NCBI GenBank assembly: GCA_902727915.1
Contig: CACVAU010000080.1
Location: 1-16,288 of the forward strand
From: an uncultured Sulfurovum sp.
Lineage (GTDB): Bacteria > Campylobacterota > Campylobacteria > Campylobacterales > Sulfurovaceae
Reading direction: 5' to 3'
Length of the DNA: 16,288 bases
Part shown: piece by piece, positions 1 to 6,823 of the stretch
Position numbering within the stretch: the first letter of the stretch is position 1
How the letters are laid out: each line of letters begins with the position of its first letter
Made by a program: the position numbers and the translations under genes
Notes under the pieces: generated by a model
Told to the model about the DNA's origin: nothing
Database searches by the model: none
Seen by the model: only the letters and a program-made list of their open reading frames with translations

Positions 1-94
1 TTAATAGCATTGCTTTACCCTCTGGTGGTGTCAAAATACCATCATACGTTGCTACTGGATACGGTGAATAGTCAGCTGGGCCTAAATTAGCCAT
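1..94 (-). CDS. N-terminal fragment of an unidentified protein, possibly the alpha subunit of a 2-oxoacid:ferredoxin oxidoreductase (runs off window)
   Basis: Only the first 31 codons are inside the window. The ATG is at 94-92, preceded by a good ribosome binding site (GGAGAAAAC directly upstream on the minus strand). The peptide begins MANLGPADYSPYPV and reaches GILTPPEGKAMLL, with no signal peptide or membrane segment. The gene directly upstream is a 2[4Fe-4S] ferredoxin of the type that serves as the small subunit of pyruvate or 2-oxoglutarate:ferredoxin oxidoreductases. The next gene in such clusters is commonly the alpha subunit, whose N-terminal domain begins with a strand leading into a GNEA-type motif, so GKAMLL could be the start of that strand. 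This is inference from context and a short sequence. The 180-bp gap before it, with a palindrome near 129-144, suggests it may have its own promoter. Confidence 0.45.
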   Translation of the reverse strand, partial: MANLGPADYSPYPVATYDGILTPPEGKAMLL

Positions 95-128
95 GTTTTC
101 TCCTATGTACTTTTATATAATTACTCTT

Positions 129-144
129 ATGACTGTTTTGTCAT
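129..144. promoter_or_regulatory. Palindrome ATGAC-N6-GTCAT in the upstream region of the partial gene
   Basis: Perfect inverted repeat ATGAC (129-133), spacer TGTTTT, GTCAT (140-144). A further CATGAC copy lies at 181-186. It is 35 bp upstream of the ATG at 94 on the minus strand, where a dimeric regulator could act. The regulator is unknown; the half-site spacing does not match a Crp/Fnr box. Confidence 0.3.
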
Positions 145-237
145 GTGTTTAAAATTTATACCTTTGATAAACTTTAAACGCATGACAGAACATTGATCGT
201 TTTTATATTTCTATAAAAAAGTTCATAAGTATTTTGT

Positions 238-259
238 TAAAGAGCCTTATGGCTCTTTA
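238..259. other. Stem-loop downstream of the ferredoxin gene
   Basis: A perfect 9-bp stem TAAAGAGCC / GGCTCTTTA (238-246 and 251-259) with a TTAT loop lies 15 bases past the ferredoxin stop codon. Neither strand has a clean T-run after the stem, so it is a poor intrinsic terminator. It could be an mRNA-stabilising hairpin or attenuate read-through into the next gene. Confidence 0.45.
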
Positions 260-274
260 CTTACCTCAAACAGT

Positions 275-499
275 CTACTCTTCAGTAGTTACCATTGCCA
301 TTTCAATACAATTTCTATCAAGAAGATCAGAACATACGTATACACAAATCGCACACCCTTTACATCTATCCTCATCAACCCATGATGTCTTATTTGCCTC
401 ATCATACATTAATGTGTTTGCTTCGGGACAGTACAGTGTACACATGTTACACTTATAATCTGAACATTTATCTGAATCAACTTTTGCTACGTAATACAT
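275..499 (-). CDS. 2[4Fe-4S] ferredoxin, delta-type small subunit of a 2-oxoacid:ferredoxin oxidoreductase
   Basis: A 74-residue soluble protein with two cysteine clusters: C12-x4-C17-x2-C20-x3-C24-P and C46-x2-C49-x2-C52-x3-C56, enough for two [4Fe-4S] clusters. The first has an extra-long gap between its first two cysteines, and a ninth cysteine sits at position 64. The motif KCNMCTLYCPE and the second cluster RCKGCAICVYVCS resemble the small electron-transfer subunit of pyruvate or 2-oxoglutarate:ferredoxin oxidoreductases, which pass electrons between the TPP/iron-sulfur core and free ferredoxin. The ATG at 499-497 has an AAGGA ribosome binding site about 7 bases upstream. It follows adk by 70 bases and precedes the partial gene at 94. 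Which 2-oxoacid is used cannot be told from this subunit. Confidence 0.72.
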   Translation of the reverse strand: MYYVAKVDSDKCSDYKCNMCTLYCPEANTLMYDEANKTSWVDEDRCKGCAICVYVCSDLLDRNCIEMAMVTTEE

Positions 500-569
500 T
501 TTTTTCCTTTGTTTTGTGTTAAGTTAAGCTACTAATTTTTAGTTTGAACTTTTAAGTTTATAACGTTTT

Positions 570-1160
570 TTACAAACGTGTTAAAATAAAAAGTTCCATT
601 TTACTGATAATAATATCAATACTTTTTTCCCCATCAAAGGTCTTCAATACTCTTTTCTTTTTATAGAATTTTTGAATTTCTGTTAATGGTTTTAGATAAA
701 CTTCCATTCTATTTTTAAAAACTTCCATATTATCATCTGAACGAACGACATTCGACTTAGCTACTCTGCCTAAGATACGTTCTCTTGCTACCTCTTCACT
801 GACGTGTACTTCTATGACTGAAACCAGTTTAACATTGTCTTCTTGTGCTAAAACTTTATCAAATTCAATCATTTGTTCGACTGATCGAGGGTATCCATCT
901 ATTAAGATAACTTCCGTTGAGGCATTTTTAATTGCTTTGAGTACCGTATCCATAATAATGTTAAGTGGTACCAGTTCACCTTCTTGAATATAAGAAGCAA
1001 TTCTTTTGCCTAATTCACTTTGGCTTTCAACTTCTTCTCTCAGAATATCACCTGTTGAATAATGACTAATATTCTCTTTATGTCTTGATGCAATAATTTT
1101 AGCATCGGTTGTTTTTCCTGAACCAGGTGCTCCTATTAATAAAAATAGTTTTTTATTCAC
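570..1160 (-). CDS. adk: Adenylate kinase
   Basis: Adenylate kinase interconverts 2 ADP with ATP and AMP in the cytoplasm. The P-loop GAPGSGKTT lies at about residues 10-18, followed by the AMP-binding STGDILR segment, the GYPRS motif at about residues 90-94, and a short LID region around GRVAKSNVVRSDDN. The total length, about 196 residues, and the short LID fit the Campylobacterota form. I chose the GTG at 1160 because it has a strong GGAGG six bases upstream. An ATG at 1175 would add five residues that read through that ribosome binding site. The GTG overlaps the last 8 bases of the upstream regulator gene, so the two are probably translationally coupled. Downstream of acs the function fits: Acs produces AMP plus pyrophosphate, and Adk returns AMP to ADP. 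Confidence 0.93.
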   Translation of the reverse strand: MNKKLFLLIGAPGSGKTTDAKIIASRHKENISHYSTGDILREEVESQSELGKRIASYIQEGELVPLNIIMDTVLKAIKNASTEVILIDGYPRSVEQMIEFDKVLAQEDNVKLVSVIEVHVSEEVARERILGRVAKSNVVRSDDNMEVFKNRMEVYLKPLTEIQKFYKKKRVLKTFDGEKSIDIIISKMELFILTRL

Positions 1161-2073
1161 TTTTTTCCTCCACATAGTTACTTATACTTGTTTTGACCTT
1201 ATAGATGTTGTACTTTATTCTTCTTTTATGTAAACTTTTTCTAGAAAAACCAAGTTTCTTAGAAATAACAGTATCAGGATGTTTATATTGATATTGTAAA
1301 ATAATGTACTGGACATACTTTTCAATGGTCATAATTTCATAGCCTTGATATTTATTATTTTCAGAATCTATTTTTAAAGTTTTATATTCAGATTCAATAG
1401 GCACACTTGTTGATAAAATAAACTTTTTTCCTTGAAGAAGTTTAAATAACCCTTTGATTTCTTTCGCATTTAAATAGTGTTTATTTTTTAAATACAAAAT
1501 ATCCGTATGTTTAGCTTCTTTAATGGCTTGTTTCCATTCCCCTTGCATTATGGGAATAAAATTAACCAATTGACCATAGGCTTCGTGATGTTCTAATAGC
1601 CATGTATCAATATAATTACTTGCATCTGATTCAATAACAAGAGGTGTAAAATTATTTAGGTCAACATCCACTTGTACTTTATCTTTAAAAGAATAATTTA
1701 AGTAAGACTTATAACTACTAAGCGCTACTTTTAAATCATTAAACTCTTGATGGTGTTTAATTTTATTAATTAGCTCATCAGGATGAAAAGGTTTAATAAT
1801 ATAATCATTCATCCCATTAGAAAAAGCTTTTTGTATAAAATTATTATTTTGATTATTTAGCATTAAAATCACAATTTGTTTTTGAAACTTCTTGATTAAA
1901 GTATTTATGTTGCCACCAAGTATATTGGAAGATAAAAGATAAATATCTTTATTATTTCCAAGCATTACGTCTTTAATAGAAGAAAAAATTTCTACTTTAA
2001 ATCCACAACGACTAAGTTTATCGGCAATACTTTGGGCAAAATACATTTCATTTTCAATAATTGTAATTTTCAT
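1153..2073 (-). CDS. NtrC-like regulator with degenerate receiver and decayed AAA+ core
   Basis: A 306-residue protein. Residues 1-110 fold like a response-regulator receiver and keep the YIIKPF motif (K94). The strand-3 phosphoacceptor aspartate is replaced (DIYLLSSN, S48), and the acidic pair is weakened to ENE at positions 7-9. Residues about 143-228 look like a shrunken NtrC-type AAA+ domain: an LVIESD strand where VLI.GESGTGKE is expected, then DILYLKN where the Walker B (LFLDE) would be, then FILSTSVPI. No Walker A and no GAFTGA loop are visible. Residues 245-292 match a Fis-type helix-turn-helix (ISKKLGFSRKSLHKRR). The inference is a phosphorylation-independent DNA-binding protein that cannot act as a sigma54 ATPase. 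It lies between acs and adk, has its own repeat-bearing promoter, and overlaps adk by 8 bases. Its target is unknown. Confidence 0.7.
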   Translation of the reverse strand: MKITIIENEMYFAQSIADKLSRCGFKVEIFSSIKDVMLGNNKDIYLLSSNILGGNINTLIKKFQKQIVILMLNNQNNNFIQKAFSNGMNDYIIKPFHPDELINKIKHHQEFNDLKVALSSYKSYLNYSFKDKVQVDVDLNNFTPLVIESDASNYIDTWLLEHHEAYGQLVNFIPIMQGEWKQAIKEAKHTDILYLKNKHYLNAKEIKGLFKLLQGKKFILSTSVPIESEYKTLKIDSENNKYQGYEIMTIEKYVQYIILQYQYKHPDTVISKKLGFSRKSLHKRRIKYNIYKVKTSISNYVEEKSE

Positions 2074-2092
2074 ATTACTTCATAATCTCCTT
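2074..2092 (-). promoter_or_regulatory. Ribosome binding site with a two-codon mini-ORF before the regulator start
   Basis: On the minus strand AAGGAG (2092-2087) is followed by ATT, then ATG-AAG-TAA (2083-2075), one base, then the regulator ATG (2073-2071). The ribosome binding site is 3 bases from the mini-ORF ATG and 13 from the real one, so neither spacing is ideal. This could lower or couple translation. Confidence 0.4.
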
Positions 2093-2103
2093 TTAATGTG
2101 ATC

Positions 2104-2137
2104 AATTATGCCATAGTAAAGTAGCATTGATATAGCA
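2104..2137 (-). promoter_or_regulatory. Promoter of the NtrC-like regulator with 11-bp direct repeats
   Basis: On the minus strand TGCTA (2137-2133), N6, TGCTA (2126-2122), N11, then the -10 CATAAT (2110-2105). A third weaker copy, TACTA, is at 2118-2114. No -35 hexamer is needed in this layout. Over 34 bp the site is identical to the porin promoter at 27 positions. The transcript would start near 2098, giving a leader of about 25 bases. Confidence 0.7.
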
Positions 2138-2148
2138 TCATAAAAATT

Positions 2149-4095
2149 TTAAGAGTTTTTCACAGCCCTTTCAATAATCTGCACAATACTAGGATCTTCA
2201 AGTGTAGAGGTATCTTGAGTAATTTCTTCACCCTTAACAATTGAACGTAAAATTCTTCTCATAATCTTACCAGAGCGTGTTTTGGGTACATCAGGAACAA
2301 AAGCAATGGCATCACAAAGTGCAATGGCCCCAATCTCTTTTTTGATGACTTTGTTAATGGCTATTTTAAGCTCATCACTTGCTTCATCTGGATTTTTCAA
2401 TACAACATAAGCAAAGATACCTTCACCTTTGATTTCATGAGGTTTTCCAACAACGGCAACAGCTGCAACAGCATCATGCTTTTTAATCGCAGCTTCAACT
2501 TCAGCTGTTCCCATTCTGTGTCCTGAAACGTTAATAACATCATCAGTTCTACCAGTAATCGTAATGTAACCATCTTCTGCAATCATTGCCCCGTCACCTG
2601 TAAAGTAAACTGGTTGACCATCTTTTTTACAATCACCAAAATATGATTTTTTGAATCTCTCAGGATCATTCCAAATTGTTCTAATCATTGATGGCCAAGG
2701 TTTAGTAATACACATAAATCCTTTTTCACCAGGAGGTGTTGGTGTTCCATCTTCTTCAATAATCTCAGCAATAATTCCTGGTAATGCAAATGTAGCACAT
2801 GCAGGTTTAATAGGTGTTGCTCCTGGTAATGGAGAAATCATGTGTCCACCTGTTTCTGTTTGCCAGTAAGTATCAACAATTGCACACTTAGAGTTTCCAA
2901 CTACTTCGTAGTACCATTTCCATGCTGGAGGATCAATAGGCTCACCAACGGTTCCAAGAACTCTTAATTTAGATAAGTCGTATTTCTTCGGCTCATCTTC
3001 ACCTGTTTTGTGAAGTAATCTAATTGCTGTAGGAGCCGTATAGAATTGAGTAATGTTATGATCTTGAACCATTTTCCAAGCACGTCCAGCATCTGGGTAC
3101 GTTGGTACACCTTCAAACATAACAGTCGTTCCACCAGCTGCAAGAGGTCCATAAACAATGTAGGTATGTCCTGTAATCCAACCAATATCAGCTGTACACC
3201 AGTACACATCGTTTTGACGTAAGTCAAATACCCATTCCATAGTCATTTGCGCCCAAAGAATGTAACCAGCTGTTGAGTGCTGTACCCCTTTTGGTTTTCC
3301 TGTTGAACCTGATGTGTAAAGTAAGAAAAGTGGGTCTTCTGATTCCATTGGCTCAAAAGGACATTCAGCAGACTCTTCAGTAATGAGTTCATTATAGTTA
3401 TGATCTCTACCATCTACCCATGTAATCTCTTCATTGTTTCTTTTAACAACTAAAACAGCATCAATGCTTTCTCCACCTTGGCTTAATGCGTCATCAACAA
3501 CATTTTTAAGCATGTAAGGTTTACCTTTTCTGAAAGCACCATCAGCTGTAATAACAACTTTTGCTTCAGCATCTTCAATTCTATCTTTTAATGCTTCTGC
3601 CGAGAATCCACCAAATACAATTGAGTGAATCGCACCAATACGAGTACATGCAAGCATTGCATACGCTGCTTCTGGAATCATTGGCATGTAGAGAACTACT
3701 CTGTCACCTTTTTTTACACCAAACTTGTTTTTAAGTAAGTTTGCCATTTTGTTAGTTCGCTCAGAAAGTTGTGCATAAGTAATGTGCTGAACATCACCTT
3801 TATCACCTTCAAATACAATCGCATTTTGATCAGCTTTATCAGCTAGGTGTCTATCAATACATTGATTAGATACATTTAGTTTACCATTTGAAAACCACTT
3901 GTAAAATGGTGCATTAGATTCATCTAGTACTGTATCGTATGGTTCAATCCAGTCAATTTTCTTATCAGCAAAACCTTTCCAATATCCTTCATAGTCTTCT
4001 ATGGCTTTGTTTTGAAGTTCCCAATATGCATCCATTGAGTTGATTGCTGCATCTTTTGCAAACTCTGGGTTTGGGTTAAATATTTGTTCTGACAT
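2149..4095 (-). CDS. acs: Acetyl-CoA synthetase, AMP-forming
   Basis: Activates acetate with ATP and CoA through acetyl-AMP to acetyl-CoA, AMP and PPi in the cytosol. At 648 residues it is the usual full length. Visible landmarks are the N-terminal Acs extension ([18 protein letters not shown]), the P-loop [11 protein letters not shown] at 260-270, DIGWITGH, the nucleotide motif [10 protein letters not shown], the hinge region TGRTDD, and the C-terminal PKTRSGK with catalytic Lys610. That lysine is the conserved target of protein acetyltransferases in this family; no such enzyme is in the window. The ATG at 4095 has AAGGAAG upstream. It lies between the exonuclease gene and the NtrC-like regulator, and has its own promoter with the same repeats as the transporter operon, so uptake and activation are probably co-regulated. 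Confidence 0.97.
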   Translation of the reverse strand: MSEQIFNPNPEFAKDAAINSMDAYWELQNKAIEDYEGYWKGFADKKIDWIEPYDTVLDESNAPFYKWFSNGKLNVSNQCIDRHLADKADQNAIVFEGDKGDVQHITYAQLSERTNKMANLLKNKFGVKKGDRVVLYMPMIPEAAYAMLACTRIGAIHSIVFGGFSAEALKDRIEDAEAKVVITADGAFRKGKPYMLKNVVDDALSQGGESIDAVLVVKRNNEEITWVDGRDHNYNELITEESAECPFEPMESEDPLFLLYTSGSTGKPKGVQHSTAGYILWAQMTMEWVFDLRQNDVYWCTADIGWITGHTYIVYGPLAAGGTTVMFEGVPTYPDAGRAWKMVQDHNITQFYTAPTAIRLLHKTGEDEPKKYDLSKLRVLGTVGEPIDPPAWKWYYEVVGNSKCAIVDTYWQTETGGHMISPLPGATPIKPACATFALPGIIAEIIEEDGTPTPPGEKGFMCITKPWPSMIRTIWNDPERFKKSYFGDCKKDGQPVYFTGDGAMIAEDGYITITGRTDDVINVSGHRMGTAEVEAAIKKHDAVAAVAVVGKPHEIKGEGIFAYVVLKNPDEASDELKIAINKVIKKEIGAIALCDAIAFVPDVPKTRSGKIMRRILRSIVKGEEITQDTSTLEDPSIVQIIERAVKNS

Positions 4096-4147
4096 TTTTC
4101 TTCCTTTTTATTAGTGAATGGCACGTAACCTAAAATTTTGATATTCA

Positions 4148-4180
4148 ATCATAACATTCGAGTATAGCAATACAATAGCA
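4148..4180 (-). promoter_or_regulatory. acs promoter with 11-bp direct repeats
   Basis: On the minus strand TGCTA (4180-4176), N6, TGCTA (4169-4165), N11, then the -10 TATGAT (4153-4148). The predicted start is near 4141, giving a leader of about 46 bases before ATG 4095. Unlike the other two sites there is no third copy between repeat and -10. A second hexamer, TATACT, overlaps the second repeat (4166-4161) and could be an alternative -10. Confidence 0.65.
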
Positions 4181-4272
4181 TTGAAATATAATCTATTAAT
4201 TTTTGGAATTAATCTAAAAGAGATTTCTAAAATACTCATGTAGTTATAAAGAATTGTAAACTATACATTTTA

Positions 4273-4899
4273 TTAACTATAAGCACCTTTATATTCTGGC
4301 ATATTTTTAAGTTTAAGGTACATCATGGCTGACATAATTGCATCGTTTAGAGCATCATGTTGTCCCAGTTTGGGTAAATCTAGTTCTTGAAGTATTGTGT
4401 CGAACTTTAAGTCAACAAACTCATGTGCTGAGTGTTTATGGTAACGTTTATAATACATACTAGAAAGTTCAATGCTTTTATTGGGAATGGTTGTTCCGAT
4501 AAGGGCTTTGGCATATTTATTAATTATTGCGATGTCAAATTTAATATAATAACCAACAAGTGTACGGTTTGAAATAAAGTGTAAAAATTCTTCAATGGCT
4601 ATTTTGGCTTCAACATGATTTTCAATATCACAGGGTCTAATATGATGAATGGTAATACTCAGTTCAGGTATTTCTTGAGTCGACTTTAGCAAACGTTCAA
4701 ATGGATTACTTAGTTCTATCTTATTGTTTTTGATTTTAACAGCACCTATAGAGAGTATTTGATCTTTTTTAGGATTAAGTCCTGTTGTCTCACAGTCAAA
4801 TGATACAAATTCTTCTTCTTTCAGTTCATCAAATAAAAATGAAAACTCATCGCGTTTTAACTTAGACTTTTGGTAGTTCTTACTTAATTTTTCAAACAT
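4273..4899 (-). CDS. DnaQ-like DEDDh 3'-5' exonuclease
   Basis: A 208-residue member of the DEDDh exonuclease superfamily. Exo I is FDCETTG with D35 and E37, Exo II includes D122 (VGYYIKFDIAIINK), and Exo III is HDALND with H181 and D186. All four acidic ligands and the catalytic histidine are present, so it should be active on nucleic acid or small nucleotide substrates. It has a short basic N-terminal region and no polymerase or UvrC-type fusion. Its ATG shares one base with the stop of the upstream DUF294 gene (TAATG), so the two are translationally coupled. From general knowledge, this exonuclease and the DUF294 protein accompany DUF4212-type symporters and acs in other proteobacteria. 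The biological substrate there is not clear to me. Confidence 0.88.
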   Translation of the reverse strand: MFEKLSKNYQKSKLKRDEFSFLFDELKEEEFVSFDCETTGLNPKKDQILSIGAVKIKNNKIELSNPFERLLKSTQEIPELSITIHHIRPCDIENHVEAKIAIEEFLHFISNRTLVGYYIKFDIAIINKYAKALIGTTIPNKSIELSSMYYKRYHKHSAHEFVDLKFDTILQELDLPKLGQHDALNDAIMSAMMYLKLKNMPEYKGAYS

Positions 4900-6731
4900 T
4901 AGCCCAGCTCATCTATGTGAAAGTGGTGAGATATAAATTTTTTAAATTTATTGACAATAATAAAACTGTCTTTTAACATGTCTCGCTCTATTTTACTAAG
5001 GCTTGATACATGAATGAGATTGTCAATTTTTTTACCTTCTTTTAATTTATGGATATGGGTTTGTAAGCGTAAACGAGAGAGAACACCATAAACTTCAATA
5101 AGTTCTTTGGCTAATTCTTCTTCTAATATTTTTAGATTGGCAAGTTTTTTAATACGTTCAATGGTACGATTTTCTGTAATATTATTTTCTAAGGAGAGTG
5201 AACGAACTCCTTGAACAATGGCAAAAATACCACCTTTCTTAATATCAATTGTTTCTTCTAAAGAAGAAAAAATACCAATGGGTGTTTTAAAGGTTAAGGT
5301 GGCTTTTGCAAAATAGGCGAGGAAAACATCTTGTTTAATAATTTTTTTAAAAATATGATTTTCAAGAGGTGTAAATAAGTTACAGTCTCCAGCAACACAT
5401 TTAGCATCAAAAAAGATTGCTAAGTTCATATAGTCTTCCATACTCGAACCATGTGACCATAAATCAATTTGATTTTCAAACTCTTTTTCTGTTTTACACC
5501 AATAGGGGTTATTGACCATAATATTTCCATCACATTTTGGGAAACCAAATGAAATAAGATGTTCGGTAAATAACTTTGCATAAGGATAAAATTTTTCAGG
5601 CTCTTCTGTATTGTCAATAATTAATGCATTATCTTGATCTGTTTTAATAATTTGTTCATCCCTACCTTCGCTTCCCATTACCAGTAAGGCAGATTTTTTT
5701 TGTAGTTCTTTAGGGAAAATAAAATCAAATAGTTTGGTATAAATTTTGGCATTAAGTTCAGCGACCATTTGTGCAATATATTCTGTTTTTAAACTTTTAG
5801 AATAGAGTAGTTTAATTGTTTTATTCATCTCTTTACTGGCATACATTAGTTCTTCTATGCTGGTTGCACGTGTTATTTTCATGGCAATAATATGCGAATG
5901 ATTGGAAAAATAACTTAAAATATCAGCTTGTTTTATAAAACCAATTAGTTCGCCATCTTCAATAATTCCAACACGCTTAATGGCATGTTTAACAATAATT
6001 AGTAAAACAGAAAAAAGAAAATCATCTTTTTTCACAGAGATAAATGGAAATTTTGCAATGTTACCAATAGGGAAATCTAACCTCCGTTTGGATAAAAGAA
6101 GCTCTTCTTTTAAAACAGAATCTGTTACAACTCCATAGGTACCTTCTTTCTGAACAATAATGGTAGAGGTATTCATTGCCATACTTTGTTTTACGGCATC
6201 TTCTATGCTTGTACTAATAGGGACAATACAAGGTTTATGAATATAAAGGTCACTGACTTTTGCAAACATAAACGAAGAAATGTCAGAACCATATTCTTTA
6301 TTTTTTAAAGTCTGTAAACGTTCTGATAAACTTTTGAGAAAGAATTCACCAAATTTTTTATTTTCTTGCATTAAATTTAAAAAAATATCTTTTTTAAGTT
6401 CATAACATATCAAATCTTGAGTTACTTTAAATTTACTTTCTGTTTTATGATAAATCAATGAATCAGCATCAAATGTATCTTGTGTATGATAAGTAAAGGT
6501 CAACTCATCATTGTTATATTCGTTAACTTCACCTTTAATTATAATAAAAAATGAATCACTAATTTTTTCTGAGGATATAAGAAGGGTATCTTTAGGATAA
6601 TAAGCTATATCTGTATTTTTAAGTACGATAGCTAATTCATATTGAGTAAGTTTTTCAAATGGATGGATTTCTGTTATAAAATTTTCTTGATCATGAAGGC
6701 TCATAATTTTCACTTTAGGATAGGTGAACAC
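4899..6731 (-). CDS. cNMP-binding / CBS-pair / DUF294 putative nucleotidyltransferase
   Basis: A 610-residue cytoplasmic signalling-type protein. Residues about 18-140 form a cyclic-nucleotide-binding-like barrel, about 160-280 a CBS pair (expected to bind adenine nucleotides), about 285-430 a GlnD-like nucleotidyltransferase domain, and about 460-605 the DUF294 C-terminal helical domain. The transferase signature is intact: GSEGRDEQ at 353-360 followed by TDQDNALI at 364-371, supplying the metal-binding aspartates. It may modify a protein or nucleotide in response to adenylate levels, which would suit a pathway that consumes ATP to AMP; this is inference. The GTG at 6731 has GAGGAG just upstream; an ATG at 6704 is the alternative but has little ribosome binding site. 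It overlaps the exonuclease gene by one base. Confidence 0.85.
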   Translation of the reverse strand: MFTYPKVKIMSLHDQENFITEIHPFEKLTQYELAIVLKNTDIAYYPKDTLLISSEKISDSFFIIIKGEVNEYNNDELTFTYHTQDTFDADSLIYHKTESKFKVTQDLICYELKKDIFLNLMQENKKFGEFFLKSLSERLQTLKNKEYGSDISSFMFAKVSDLYIHKPCIVPISTSIEDAVKQSMAMNTSTIIVQKEGTYGVVTDSVLKEELLLSKRRLDFPIGNIAKFPFISVKKDDFLFSVLLIIVKHAIKRVGIIEDGELIGFIKQADILSYFSNHSHIIAMKITRATSIEELMYASKEMNKTIKLLYSKSLKTEYIAQMVAELNAKIYTKLFDFIFPKELQKKSALLVMGSEGRDEQIIKTDQDNALIIDNTEEPEKFYPYAKLFTEHLISFGFPKCDGNIMVNNPYWCKTEKEFENQIDLWSHGSSMEDYMNLAIFFDAKCVAGDCNLFTPLENHIFKKIIKQDVFLAYFAKATLTFKTPIGIFSSLEETIDIKKGGIFAIVQGVRSLSLENNITENRTIERIKKLANLKILEEELAKELIEVYGVLSRLRLQTHIHKLKEGKKIDNLIHVSSLSKIERDMLKDSFIIVNKFKKFISHHFHIDELG

Positions 6732-6766
6732 CTACTCCTCTAAAGGAGGAACAAAAAAGGAGTAGG
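6731..6766 (-). promoter_or_regulatory. Hairpin that can hide the ribosome binding site of the DUF294 gene
   Basis: Perfect 9-bp inverted repeat CCTACTCCT / AGGAGTAGG, arms at 6731-6739 and 6758-6766. On the minus strand the 3' arm contains the GGAG ribosome binding site and reaches the GTG start at 6731. A smaller nested hairpin (CTCCT 6735-6739 with AGGAG 6744-6748) also covers it, so two mutually exclusive folds both occlude initiation. Confidence 0.5.
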
Positions 6767-6779
6767 GAACACAATTATT

Positions 6780-6809
6780 CTTTCTCCCCCCTAAACGGGG
6801 GGGGAAAGG
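6780..6809 (-). terminator. GC-rich stem-loop after the symporter gene
   Basis: Arms CTTTCTCCCCCC (6780-6791) and GGGGGGGGAAAGG (6797-6809) with a short TAAAC loop, one bulge and six or more G:C pairs, starting about 15 bases past the symporter stop. The minus-strand tail is only weakly T-rich (AATAATTG), so it may reduce rather than stop transcription into the DUF294 gene. Confidence 0.5.
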
Positions 6810-6823
6810 AGAGAGAGTAGTTC

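Noticed and set aside
234..522. Plus-strand open frames opposite the ferredoxin gene
   Set aside because: The minus-strand frame has the iron-sulfur cysteine pattern and a good ribosome binding site; the plus frames have neither.
563..579. ACGTTT/AAACGT stem at the adk stop codon
   Set aside because: It is a six-pair stem covering the stop codon with no T-run after it on the minus strand; not convincing as a terminator.
4124..4132. TGGCAC on the plus strand in the acs upstream region, resembling half of a sigma54 promoter
   Set aside because: There is no TGC element at the required spacing, and no plus-strand gene lies downstream.
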